Assembly: GCA_965369945.1 (NCBI GenBank)
Contig: CBDUST010000037.1
Coordinates: forward strand, 1-23,483
DNA length: 23,483 nucleotides
Origin: JADFNO01 sp965369945
GTDB lineage: Bacteria; Planctomycetota; Phycisphaerae; Phycisphaerales; SM1A02
Direction of reading: 5' to 3'
The position numbers and the translations under genes were made by a program. Below are positions 16,305-23,483 of this stretch, one piece after another (within the stretch, counting starts at the first letter, position 1; each line of letters opens with the position of its first letter). Below the pieces are notes generated by a model, which did no database searches, had not been told where the DNA came from, and saw only the letters and a list, made by a program, of their open reading frames with translations.

Positions 16305-16376
16305 CTACGGACTCGGCCCCCAGTTGGCGAGGAGTGCAAGGACATCGGATGCGCCGACGGTTCCGTTGTCGTCGAA
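16305..16376 (-). pseudogene. Displaced dockerin-like C-terminal tail behind the S8 gene
   Basis: On the minus strand 23 codons plus TAG begin FDDNGTVGASD and end LLANWGPSP. They start one base after the TAG stop (16378-16380) of the subtilase, so they lie in the +1 frame and cannot be reached by simple readthrough. This is the same class of planctomycetal tail as at 6745-6819, and it has no start codon. The junction with the module differs from that in the lamin-tail-like gene, where 36 bases intervene. Confidence 0.75.
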
Positions 16377-16377
16377 G

Positions 16378-16818
16378 CTAGTTCGTTGTCGTCCAGAAGA
16401 CATGGTCAACGCAATCCAGCCCTGGAAATATGAATATAAAGCTCACTACACGAACTTCATATCGAGTCCTCACTTCACCAGTACCCGCCTCTACATGATC
16501 CGCCGGAACGCCGGCAAACGTCCTGACCGTATCGGCGTTGAGGGATTGCGTGTCCGTACCAACAACATCCCAGGAATTTGTGTTGAAGTTCCAGAATGAG
16601 ATTGTGAGTTCCAAACCGCCAGTGTTTGCCGACGATTCGATCGTCATGTCGAGCGAAGCTGGAGAATCGTTTGGCAACGTTCCGAAGAAATCCAGCGTGA
16701 TCGGAGCTTCGGCTGGATTGAGTACGATTCCTGGGTTGTGACACAGATCGTTGTCATCCGCTTCCAGAAGGCTATCCAGATCACCGGAGTTGTAGAATCC
16801 GCGGAAAGCATCGACGTC
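16378..16818 (-). repeat. C-terminal module copy C (146 codons plus stop)
   Basis: Encodes DVDAFRGFYNSG...DHVFWTTTN. It is nearly identical in DNA to copy A, including long exact runs around TTGGTACGGACACGCAATC and GACCATGTCTTCTGGACGAC. Similarity to copy A extends to the stop and one base beyond (AACTAGC), then switches abruptly to the dockerin-like tail. Both conserved cysteines are present. Confidence 0.85.
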
Positions 16819-18072
16819 GTAAGGTGTAATTGCTTCGCCGGGCGCGACCGAGAAGTTCAGGCGTCCGGCCCCGAGCAGGCCGGCGTATTCTGGGTTCATC
16901 GGATCCAGGTCGGCGGCGGCATCGCCGAGGGTTTCCTTGATGGCCTCGGGTGACGCGGATGGGTTGATTGCCTTGAGGAGCGCCGCCGCGCCGGAGACGA
17001 ACGAGACCGACATGCTCGTACCTTCCCACTGGCCGTACTCGTTATTCGGGACGCTACTGACGATGTCGGTACCGGGGGCACTGATCGAGACGTGATCACC
17101 GTAGTTGCTGAACTCGCTCTTGTGATCGTCTAGATCAGTTGACGCTACGCCGATGGTGTTCGAATCGGCTGCGGGATCCAGGGCCGGCTCTTGTTGGTCG
17201 AGATTGCCGGCGCTCGCGACGATGACAACGCCTGCGTCGTAGGCATACTGGATGGCGTCTTCAAGAATGTCGTGTTCATCCGGCATCGCCAGACTCAGGC
17301 TGATGACATCGGCGCCGTTTTCGACCGCGTAGTAGATGCCCTGGGCGACGCGGAACGAACTGCTTATTCCATCGCCGTTGAGAACTTTGATGATAAGCAG
17401 CCCGGCGTCGGGGGCCACCCTGGCCAGGATCCCAGCCATGAAGGTGCCGTGACCGACCATCTCGTCGACAGAGCCGTCGCCGTCATCATCCTCACTGTTC
17501 CCGACGTCCGAGGTATCAGTATTGCCATCAACGAAGTTAAAGCCGCCGGGGACGATGTGGCCGACGAGTGATTCGTGGTCGGCTTCAGCGCCGGTGTCCA
17601 GCAGCGCGACGACGATCCCGTCGCCGGTGGAAATCTGATGGGCGGCTTCCAGCCCAATCAGACCCCAGGCGTATTGCTCGGTGTAGGCAGACGGGGCGAC
17701 GTTAAAGTAGAAGCTTTCGCTCTGCCCCTCGGCCGTCTCGCCCTTGTAGTTGAGTTCTGCCTCGACGACGCGCGGGTCGTTATCATCGTCGAACCATTGC
17801 TCGAGCTCATCCTCGTCCCAGTAATCGGGAAGTTGAAGCAAGTACAAGCGCAGTCCATCGTCCGGGTCCGAGACGTCGATCTCGATCGAGCCCAGCGTGG
17901 TGGTGCCGTATTCGTCGTTGATCTCATTGATGTCGGCGCCAACCACGAGCTCGACGATGGCCTGATCCGACATGATGTCATCACCACCAGCCAGGGCCGC
18001 GCTCATGGGCGCTGCGGCTGCAAGGAACCCGAGGAGGATGGCAAAGAGACGATAGTTTGTTGGTCGTTTCAT
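16378..18072 (-). CDS. Secreted S8 subtilisin-like serine peptidase with C-terminal module
   Basis: The ATG at 18070-18072 overlaps the TGA of the CHAT gene as ATGA and starts a signal peptide (MKRPTNYRLFAILLGFLAAA, cleavage near SAALA-G). A propeptide-like segment (about residues 30-130) precedes the catalytic domain (about 135-410). The triad and oxyanion residues are present: Asp159 (ALLDTG), His208 (GHGTFMAG), Asn290 (ASAGN) and Ser353 (GTSMSVSFVSGAAA). An acidic loop EDDDGDGSVDE before the His probably binds calcium. From residue 419 the protein ends in module copy C. The 564-residue enzyme is predicted active and exported. It is the last gene of an operon led by HEPN-MNT, sigma factor, anti-sigma-like protein and TPR-CHAT, so it is likely an effector, or a regulon member that processes extracytoplasmic substrates. 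Confidence 0.92.
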   Translation of the reverse strand: MKRPTNYRLFAILLGFLAAAAPMSAALAGGDDIMSDQAIVELVVGADINEINDEYGTTTLGSIEIDVSDPDDGLRLYLLQLPDYWDEDELEQWFDDDNDPRVVEAELNYKGETAEGQSESFYFNVAPSAYTEQYAWGLIGLEAAHQISTGDGIVVALLDTGAEADHESLVGHIVPGGFNFVDGNTDTSDVGNSEDDDGDGSVDEMVGHGTFMAGILARVAPDAGLLIIKVLNGDGISSSFRVAQGIYYAVENGADVISLSLAMPDEHDILEDAIQYAYDAGVVIVASAGNLDQQEPALDPAADSNTIGVASTDLDDHKSEFSNYGDHVSISAPGTDIVSSVPNNEYGQWEGTSMSVSFVSGAAALLKAINPSASPEAIKETLGDAAADLDPMNPEYAGLLGAGRLNFSVAPGEAITPYDVDAFRGFYNSGDLDSLLEADDNDLCHNPGIVLNPAEAPITLDFFGTLPNDSPASLDMTIESSANTGGLELTISFWNFNTNSWDVVGTDTQSLNADTVRTFAGVPADHVEAGTGEVRTRYEVRVVSFIFIFPGLDCVDHVFWTTTN

Positions 18073-20990
18073 GGTATTCCCACCAGGACAAGAGGAGCCC
18101 AGAAGACGGGATGAGGGCGCGTCTTCAGCATCTCGCACTGGGCGGATCTCAATGCGGCGGGGAGCGTCATTCTCCTGCCTCGGCTGCCATTATGCCATAG
18201 TTGATAGAGGTTAGCCACTGTTATCTTGGCAGTATCGTCGTTGAGCGTCCAGAGGCTCATGACCAGGGCTGAGGCCCCGGCAGCGACGAATCCCCGAATG
18301 ATGCCGATCAGCTCATCCGCTTGGCCGATCACCGCCGCCGCGGTATCGCATCCGCTGAGTACGACCAGTGGTGCGTTAAGCTGAAGACTATATAGATCGC
18401 GCACCGTCATCCAACCATCGGCGAGTTTCAGGCCGGATGATAGCGGGGCATCGGGGGTGAACCGGGCATGGCATGCGAGGTGGACGATGGTGGCATCGCG
18501 TGCTGCGGCTGCGAGATTTGCTTTGGTGGCGGATTCGCCTACAAAGAGGTGTGCGTTCCCCAATGTCTGCGCAACACAGCGCACTTCCTCGTCGATATGC
18601 GGGGCGATCTCGTCGGCAAAGCCGAGCACGACGTGGAATTGCTCACGGTGCGGTTGAGATTGTTGTGACGGCAGCTTCCCAAAGTATTGAAGCAGACTCG
18701 CGCTCGGTGAGTACGAAATCTCGTACTCCTCGATGAGATACCGCTCGCCATCATGCAGCGCATGGAACGGCACAGCATGTAACGGACCATGAGGGACAAT
18801 GATCAGCTTGTTTGCATCATGCAGCGCGCCAGCGAGAGGTTCGATGAGGATCGCGTAGAGGTCCGCAAGCTCCCGCTGGGCGTCTCGGATCAGCGTCGTA
18901 TCGCTGTCCAACGACCCCCCAGCCACTTGCGCCACAGCCCGTCCGATCTGAAATTGCAGCAGTTCGATCTGTTCGGAAAGATCGGCTAGCGGCGCAAGAC
19001 CTGTGAAGGTCTGCATCGAGTTGGCTCGCACCACGAAACCGATCAATCTGTCATTGGCGATGAAGTATTCGATTAACGCGGTGGTCGGATCGAGCACCTG
19101 TTGAGTCGTCGCTAGATCGATCGAGGGCGCGAACACGCCTCCGAGCCCGCGCGTTGCTGCGATTCGTCCTTCGAGTGTTTGCAGTTTTCGTTCGGTCTGC
19201 TCGACGCGCTCTCGCCATCGTTGCATTGTCTCAAGACCACGATCCGGCGTGGCCATGTCTTCGACCCTGCTGTAGAGCGCGTTGAGTTCGCCATGGAGCT
19301 GGGCGATTTGCTTGAGTAGTCTCGTAGCTGTTGGATCATCCGACTCGTTGCCCGGCAATGCATCGACGTCAATCGCGCCGGCTACCAGATCAAGAAGCGC
19401 CCGGCTCTTAGCTTGTTCGACCGTGCAAAACGCTTCTTCAGCTGCGGGTTTGTCACCGTCGGCCAGTAGCGTTGCTACCAAGTCTTCATAAACATCAGCG
19501 CGTTGACCAAGGAAGGCGGCTCGCAAGCGTTCGGCTTGCAACGATCCTCGCAGCCGTTCCACTTGATTGGCAGCCGTGCGGAGATCTGATAGAGCCTCGT
19601 CGCAGCGCTGCTGAGCGAGTCGAAGCTTGGCGCGGGTGTGATGCAAATCAGCGAGCAGTGGCGCAAGATTGTACTGCTCAGCTACATCAATCGCTGCCTT
19701 CAGAAGCCTTTCGGTTTGACTCAGATCGTCGCGTGAAAGTGCATTGATGGCGAGGTAGTGGCGAACCACCGCTTCCTCGGCCGGTTGATCGTGCAGTAGC
19801 GGTAAGGCTTGGTTGAAGAAATCGTCAGCTTGCCCCAGATCACCGCGCGACATGGCTATTTCACCCTGAACGAGCCGAACCCGCGCATACCCGGCATCAT
19901 GTTTCAGTGAACGAAACGCAGCGACGGCCTGAGCGAGCGTCGCGTCCGCCTCATCGTTCCTCCGGAGCCGGTGCAATGTCAAACCTAGCCCAGTGCGAGC
20001 CCGCGCTGCCTCGAACGTTAGGCCATGCTCGTCGAGTCTTGGTATCGCGTCGGAATAGGCCTGGAACGTTTCATCGATTAACCCGGACCGAGCGAGCGCC
20101 TCAGCTTGTTCAGCTTGAAGACGTGCGACGCGCGCCAAATCGCTGTCAGCGCCCTGGGCTTCAAAGTGACGTCTGGCCAACTCAAAGTGATACAACGCAC
20201 CGCCTAGCCTGCCTTGGCGACTCATCAGATCCGCAAGATTCCCCTCAACAAGAGCAGCGGCGCGCGTGACGCCGGCAGTTTGAAAGGATTGAAGCGCTGT
20301 CCGAAAGGCTTCCTCCGCTCTTGAGAACTCATTGAGATCCAACAGCGCCTCGGCACGGTTGCTATCGAGTTGTGCTGCGCTCATTGGATTAGATGCGAGT
20401 GCTGCCTTGGCGCGATCAAAGTGCTCAAGCGCCCTGGCTGGTTCGTTGCGTACCCGATGGGCCACGCCCAAGTTCGCATCGGCTTTGGCGGCCCACTCAG
20501 TCTCACCTTCAGCCAGGAATGCTGTGCGTGCCGCTTCGCCTGCCTCTATCGACTCGTCACAGCGCCCAAGCCGATCGAGCACCTGCAACATCGACATTCG
20601 CGCCTTCGCTGCGGCGATTGAGTCGCCTACTTGCTCGGCCAATTCGATTGATTCGTGGAATGTTGCGAGCGCTTCCTCAAGACGATTGGCATAGGCCAAC
20701 GCTTGTGCACGCGCTCGGTGAGCCTGCGATCGAACGCGTTGCCCGGCGAGCGTGTCACTGAGTTCAACCAGGCATTGCGTTGCGCTCAGTGCACGGTCCA
20801 GATCAGCGATCACACATCGGCCCGCCTCTTCGATTAGATCGGGAAGAATGTCATCGGCGTTCCCCGTTTCCAAGATATCGCGCGCCCGCTCGCCCGGTCG
20901 TAAGGCAAGCAGATTCGACAACAATTGCGCGATGTCCAGCGACGACTTATCTTCCAATGCCGGCCTATCCGATCTGGAGGTTCGGAGCAA
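18069..20990 (-). CDS. TPR-CHAT caspase-like protease
   Basis: This protein of about 973 residues has an N-terminal array of TPR-like helical repeats (about 50-520, with motifs such as ALEHFDRAKAALASNP and FSRAEEAFRTALQSFQTAG), a coiled-coil linker (about 560-620, ELNALYSRVED...RERVEQTERKLQTLEGRI) and a C-terminal CHAT domain (about 650-973). The catalytic dyad is intact: His841 in HLACHARF and Cys881 in LSGCDTA. The family-typical end HPVFWAPLVLVG is also present. CHAT proteases are cytoplasmic caspase-like cysteine peptidases gated by ligand or partner binding to the TPRs. No ATG is available in frame; TTG at 20990 (overlapping the upstream gene by 26 bp) or TTG at 20957 is the likely start. 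Position between an anti-sigma-like gene and a subtilase gene (ATGA overlap) suggests it switches sigma-factor activity. Confidence 0.9.
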   Translation of the reverse strand: MLRTSRSDRPALEDKSSLDIAQLLSNLLALRPGERARDILETGNADDILPDLIEEAGRCVIADLDRALSATQCLVELSDTLAGQRVRSQAHRARAQALAYANRLEEALATFHESIELAEQVGDSIAAAKARMSMLQVLDRLGRCDESIEAGEAARTAFLAEGETEWAAKADANLGVAHRVRNEPARALEHFDRAKAALASNPMSAAQLDSNRAEALLDLNEFSRAEEAFRTALQSFQTAGVTRAAALVEGNLADLMSRQGRLGGALYHFELARRHFEAQGADSDLARVARLQAEQAEALARSGLIDETFQAYSDAIPRLDEHGLTFEAARARTGLGLTLHRLRRNDEADATLAQAVAAFRSLKHDAGYARVRLVQGEIAMSRGDLGQADDFFNQALPLLHDQPAEEAVVRHYLAINALSRDDLSQTERLLKAAIDVAEQYNLAPLLADLHHTRAKLRLAQQRCDEALSDLRTAANQVERLRGSLQAERLRAAFLGQRADVYEDLVATLLADGDKPAAEEAFCTVEQAKSRALLDLVAGAIDVDALPGNESDDPTATRLLKQIAQLHGELNALYSRVEDMATPDRGLETMQRWRERVEQTERKLQTLEGRIAATRGLGGVFAPSIDLATTQQVLDPTTALIEYFIANDRLIGFVVRANSMQTFTGLAPLADLSEQIELLQFQIGRAVAQVAGGSLDSDTTLIRDAQRELADLYAILIEPLAGALHDANKLIIVPHGPLHAVPFHALHDGERYLIEEYEISYSPSASLLQYFGKLPSQQSQPHREQFHVVLGFADEIAPHIDEEVRCVAQTLGNAHLFVGESATKANLAAAARDATIVHLACHARFTPDAPLSSGLKLADGWMTVRDLYSLQLNAPLVVLSGCDTAAAVIGQADELIGIIRGFVAAGASALVMSLWTLNDDTAKITVANLYQLWHNGSRGRRMTLPAALRSAQCEMLKTRPHPVFWAPLVLVGIP

Positions 20991-21606
20991 TCATAGCTTC
21001 ATCGCCACATCGCACCGCCAGATCGTACGTGCCGCCGTCGGAATCAATCTTAAAACGCCCGTACTGGTCCAACTCAGCTACAGCGAGTGCATCCGTAGTT
21101 CCGGGCGTGAGTAGAATTACGGATCCGAACGCGCCTCCCTCTCTATGTTGCTCCGGCGTGACTTGACCTCGCACACGCCAAGCTTTGTGTGCAACACGCT
21201 CGGCCGGCGAAACGCGCAACTCCACGCGTCCCATATCGCTGTCATACGTAAGTTGATAGTCCGAGGTCCCACCACGAAAACCCGCCAACGCAGGCTGCGC
21301 GCGGCTATCAAATATCAACTGCGCTACGCGATGTCCAAGCTCCTCCAACCACGCCAACGGCCCGGATTGTTCGTCAGTCGCTTCTGCTCCGGAAAACGCC
21401 ATGACGGTGCGTTTGATCATCGCGATGGAAGGCGCCTCAGTGTCATCAGTGCGCATCGTCTCAAGAACGCAGCGCACCTTGGCGACATAGGCGGTTGCTT
21501 GAGGTGAGCCGGTGAGATACGACTCGGTGGCGGTCGCTTCAGGATCGGCCAAATCGCCCACGGCGTACAGGATCAGTTGCTCATCAGTGATCGGCTTCTG
21601 GGTCAT
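20965..21606 (-). CDS. Soluble anti-sigma-factor-like protein
   Basis: The 213-residue protein lies directly downstream of the ECF sigma gene. Its first ~55 residues (DEQLILYAVGDLADPEATATESYLTGSPQATAYVAKVRCVLETM) have the helical layout of anti-sigma N-terminal domains, but without the His/Cys zinc ligands. A linker follows, then a beta-rich domain (about 95-213: QPALAGFRGG, DYQLTYDSDMGRVELRVSP, WRVRGQVTP, DQYGRFKIDSDGGTYDLAVRC) that resembles carboxypeptidase-regulatory-like folds seen beside TPR-CHAT genes. There is no transmembrane segment, so it should be cytoplasmic. By position and N-terminal pattern I infer that it binds the sigma factor, and that the CHAT protease may cleave it; neither is proven by sequence. 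The Shine-Dalgarno is weak. Its 3' end overlaps the CHAT frame by 26 bp. Confidence 0.65.
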   Translation of the reverse strand: MTQKPITDEQLILYAVGDLADPEATATESYLTGSPQATAYVAKVRCVLETMRTDDTEAPSIAMIKRTVMAFSGAEATDEQSGPLAWLEELGHRVAQLIFDSRAQPALAGFRGGTSDYQLTYDSDMGRVELRVSPAERVAHKAWRVRGQVTPEQHREGGAFGSVILLTPGTTDALAVAELDQYGRFKIDSDGGTYDLAVRCGDEAMIAPNLQIG

Positions 21607-21701
21607 GGCAGAATGGCCCTTTCATCTATACATGTGTCAACACACACCGGCTAGATACATGTTTTTCCGCTAGATTTGGCCGTGTCCGTAGGATCGAACG
21701 C
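21607..21701 (-). promoter_or_regulatory. Candidate internal promoter/operator between sigma and anti-sigma-like genes
   Basis: This is the only sizeable gap (95 bp) in the five-gene array. ATACATGT occurs twice (21628-21635 and 21655-21662), 27 bp apart. Between them lies a small palindrome TGTGT-CA-ACACA (21633-21644). On the minus strand TTGACA (21640 down to 21635) could be a -35 element, but no good -10 follows at standard spacing. The layout suggests regulation of the anti-sigma-like, CHAT and S8 genes separately from the sigma gene, possibly by the ECF factor itself. Confidence 0.35.
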
Positions 21702-22316
21702 TCAGAACACCTCGTCTCCATCCATCCGTTGCAGCACCTCCATGAGCTTCTTGAGGCAGCGTGCTCGTGTTGGGCCGATGCTCCCCACCGGCATGTTCAA
21801 CTGCCTTCCAATTTCCGCATATGAAGCCTCAGCCGGGCTGAGATACAACACCGACAGAAGTTGCTCGCATGACCCGCCCAGGCGCTGCAAACCCTGGTGA
21901 ACGAGGTGTTGCCGCTCCCATTTGATGACCTTTTCCGGCGCGGGATCGGTGGCATCAATCGGATCCGGATAGGCTGTCGCAGCGCTGCTCCTAGATCGTT
22001 TGATCCACCGCCGACACGCACGGTGGGTCGTGGTGATAAGCCACTTCGGCAAAGCGGTGGGATTGCGAATTGATGCGAGTTGCTTGACCAGGTTTGCAAA
22101 CACATCCTGGAAAATGTCCTCGCTGGCTTGCGTGTCCAGTCCGTACCGCCTGGGGATGGAGAACACCAGCCGTCCGTTCCGCGTGATCAGCTCCGACCAC
22201 GCTGCTTGGTCGCCATCCAGACAGCCCTGAATCACCGCCAAGTCAGGTTGCTGTTTCCAGCCGTGGCCAGTTGATTCTGATTCAGAAGATTTTGCACTTG
22301 CCTTGGGTGGAGTCAT
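21702..22316 (-). CDS. ECF-type RNA polymerase sigma factor
   Basis: The 204-residue protein has sigma region 2 at about residues 28-108 (QDVFANLVKQLASIRNP then LPKWLITTTHRACRRWIKR) and region 4 at about 143-197, with a helix-turn-helix SYAEIGRQLNMPVGSIGPTRARCLKKL. Regions 1.1 and 3 are absent, as expected of the ECF group. The GSIGPTRxRCL signature is common in soluble ECF factors of Planctomycetota and Actinomycetota. It should direct core polymerase to a private promoter set. The ATG at 22316 has GGAG 5 nt upstream and lies inside the 3' end of the HEPN-MNT gene (35-bp overlap), so the two are probably translationally coupled. A 95-bp gap follows before the anti-sigma-like gene. Confidence 0.92.
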   Translation of the reverse strand: MTPPKASAKSSESESTGHGWKQQPDLAVIQGCLDGDQAAWSELITRNGRLVFSIPRRYGLDTQASEDIFQDVFANLVKQLASIRNPTALPKWLITTTHRACRRWIKRSRSSAATAYPDPIDATDPAPEKVIKWERQHLVHQGLQRLGGSCEQLLSVLYLSPAEASYAEIGRQLNMPVGSIGPTRARCLKKLMEVLQRMDGDEVF

Positions 22317-23295
22317 TCTTGCTCCATGCGTCTAGAACCCTTGATCTAGTCAACCGATTGTAGCTCTTGATTCGTTCCTGGCAGATGCGTTTGGTTGCTT
22401 TCTGAAGTCGACGCACTCGTTTGGCAAGCTCGTCCAGATGAGTTTGAGTCACACGAAAGGCGCCGTTGTAGCGGCCGTGGATATAGGCGGCGTTGAGCAG
22501 ACCGAAGAGACGACAGTCTCCATTCGCCGTTGTTTGGCCAAGGAGACCGAAGAACGCCGGCGCCAGGTTGGAGACCCTCCTTTCAAGTCGCCTGAGATTG
22601 TGTGATCTTGACTGGTGACCGGTGAAGACGATCAATACCCCCGTATAAAGGAACTCGGCAGCCTGGTGAAGCTCAAACGCCGCCCGTCGGTACCGACCTC
22701 GTTCCACGAACAGCTCAAAGGCCCGAAGACTGTCAGAGGCACTTCGACACCACCATCGCAAGGCACGCCGTGCCGCGATCTGTCGCTCAATCGGATCGAT
22801 GGATCGACACCGTGCCAGTTGGATACCTCCAGACCGATGAAGGATGATGCCTCGGCGCTTGATGTCGCTGAAGAAGGCGCTGCCCGAGCGAAGCTGATTG
22901 TTGACCTCGAAACGAGACTTCGTAAGAAAGCTCAACTCGATTCCGTTGCTCGACTCGGGATCGGCACGGAAGCGCTGCATGATGGTCTGCCAAACCTCGA
23001 GGCGGCGAGCGAGCTTGCACTGCTCGATGACGACCAACAACTCGTAGTCGGGCGTGTAGAAACCGTTGTCATGTACTGACTTAGTTGAACAGCCATTTAC
23101 CTCGCCGCGCGCATGCGCGCCAAAGAGCACGATCATCTCGGGGTCGGCCAGATCAGCGGCGCGCCTCAACTTGCGGCCGAATCCGAACACTTTGCCTGAG
23201 GCGCGCGTGTCCTGAAACGCATCACGGATGTAATGAACAACGAGCGTGAGATCATTGCGCCGGGAATCCGAGAGATGACGAAGTGACGTTCGCAC
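22282..23295 (-). CDS. Nucleotidyltransferase (MNT)-HEPN domain fusion protein
   Basis: An N-terminal minimal nucleotidyltransferase domain has LFGAHARGE (about residues 57-65) as the GSxxxG-type motif and DYELLVVIE (about 83-91) supplying the acidic pair. It is followed by the family-typical NNQLRSGSAFFSDIKRRGIILH. A C-terminal HEPN domain carries the Rx4-6H motif (RAAFELH, Arg204-His210), then FLYTGVLIVFTGHQSRSHNLRRL. HEPN domains are often metal-independent RNases, and MNT partners AMPylate or otherwise restrain them, so the protein may be a fused toxin-antitoxin or sensor. I chose the GTG at 23293-23295: its N-terminus VRTSLRHLSDSRRNDL matches the usual MxTSLxHLPxxxxxEL start, and AGGA lies 8 nt upstream; an ATG at 23316 falls in a hairpin loop. 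It is the first gene of the five-gene array. Confidence 0.85.
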   Translation of the reverse strand: MRTSLRHLSDSRRNDLTLVVHYIRDAFQDTRASGKVFGFGRKLRRAADLADPEMIVLFGAHARGEVNGCSTKSVHDNGFYTPDYELLVVIEQCKLARRLEVWQTIMQRFRADPESSNGIELSFLTKSRFEVNNQLRSGSAFFSDIKRRGIILHRSGGIQLARCRSIDPIERQIAARRALRWWCRSASDSLRAFELFVERGRYRRAAFELHQAAEFLYTGVLIVFTGHQSRSHNLRRLERRVSNLAPAFFGLLGQTTANGDCRLFGLLNAAYIHGRYNGAFRVTQTHLDELAKRVRRLQKATKRICQERIKSYNRLTRSRVLDAWSKNDSTQGKCKIF

Positions 23296-23301
23296 GTGTC
23301 C

Positions 23302-23324
23302 AGTCCTGCGGCACATACAGGACT
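23302..23324 (-). promoter_or_regulatory. Leader hairpin overlapping the ribosome binding site of the HEPN-MNT gene
   Basis: AGTCCTG (23302-23308) and CAGGACT (23318-23324) form a perfect 7-bp stem with a 9-nt loop. On the minus-strand transcript the 3' arm contains AGGA, the likely Shine-Dalgarno 8 nt before the GTG at 23295. Folding would hide the ribosome binding site, giving a simple translational switch at the head of the operon. Confidence 0.4.
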
Positions 23325-23483
23325 AAACCGGTTGAAATAGCAAGCGCTCAGCGGCTGGAATCACCGCGAATTCCCGAGATCGCGTTTGGGCGGAGATGCC
23401 GAATGGTGTTGGCGGCGGGCCGGGCGGGATATGAGCGGATCGGCGGCGGTAAGCAGCCGATACGCACCTCTCCAATCTCGAAG
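23325..23483. other. Upstream region of the five-gene operon, incomplete
   Basis: This stretch should hold the main operon promoter on the minus strand. TTGCTATTTCAACCGGTTTA (reading from about 23347 downwards) is the only AT-richer patch, but no firm -35/-10 or ECF-type pair can be set. No gene is evident before the window ends. Confidence 0.3.

Noticed and set aside
18457..18799. Several overlapping short frames across the CHAT catalytic domain
   Set aside because: All are shadows of the TPR-CHAT gene, whose catalytic His and Cys regions lie in the main frame.

Overview
The window looks like chromosome from a member of the Planctomycetota (Phycisphaerae-like). The main clue is short dockerin/EF-hand-like C-terminal tails ending in LLANWGPCP. 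Large secreted proteins (FG-GAP, Asp-box and lamin-tail-like folds), an outer-membrane porin with a C-terminal Phe, and a GC-rich, operon-dense layout fit the same picture. No rRNA, tRNA or CRISPR array was found.

Left part (1-8841): a minus-strand FG-GAP protein, cut by an in-frame TAG at the window edge, is divergent from a plus-strand Asp-box beta-propeller (1871-4231). A complete insertion sequence follows (4371-5968). It has 20-bp terminal inverted repeats, a GTAC target duplication, a DDE transposase and a zinc-ribbon passenger gene. Then come a small Pro-rich lipoprotein (6180-6593, +) and a secreted protein with two lamin-tail-like repeats (6856-8841, -).

Middle (9222-14400, +): a tight four-gene operon encodes an ABC exporter-like protein with a degenerate ATPase site, a sugar/choline-phosphate nucleotidyltransferase, a CDP-glycerol glycerophosphotransferase-family enzyme and an APH/choline-kinase-like protein. 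Together they suggest synthesis and export of a phosphodiester-modified surface polymer. A minus-strand OprP-like porin follows (14789-16195).

Right part (16378-23295, -): this is the most interesting region. Five co-directional genes, mostly overlapping, read HEPN/nucleotidyltransferase fusion -> ECF sigma factor -> soluble anti-sigma-like protein -> TPR-CHAT protease -> secreted S8 subtilase. CHAT and S8 are joined by an ATGA stop/start overlap. I infer a proteolysis-gated sigma-factor signalling or defence system, similar in logic to TPR-CHAT (Csx29)/sigma circuits but without CRISPR.

A second theme links left and right. The propeller protein, the lamin-tail-like protein and the S8 subtilase are otherwise unrelated, yet all end in the same ~147-residue module, with two copies nearly identical in DNA. 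In two of the three genes a complete dockerin-like tail lies just beyond the stop codon, as if the module had been spliced in ahead of an older C-terminus.
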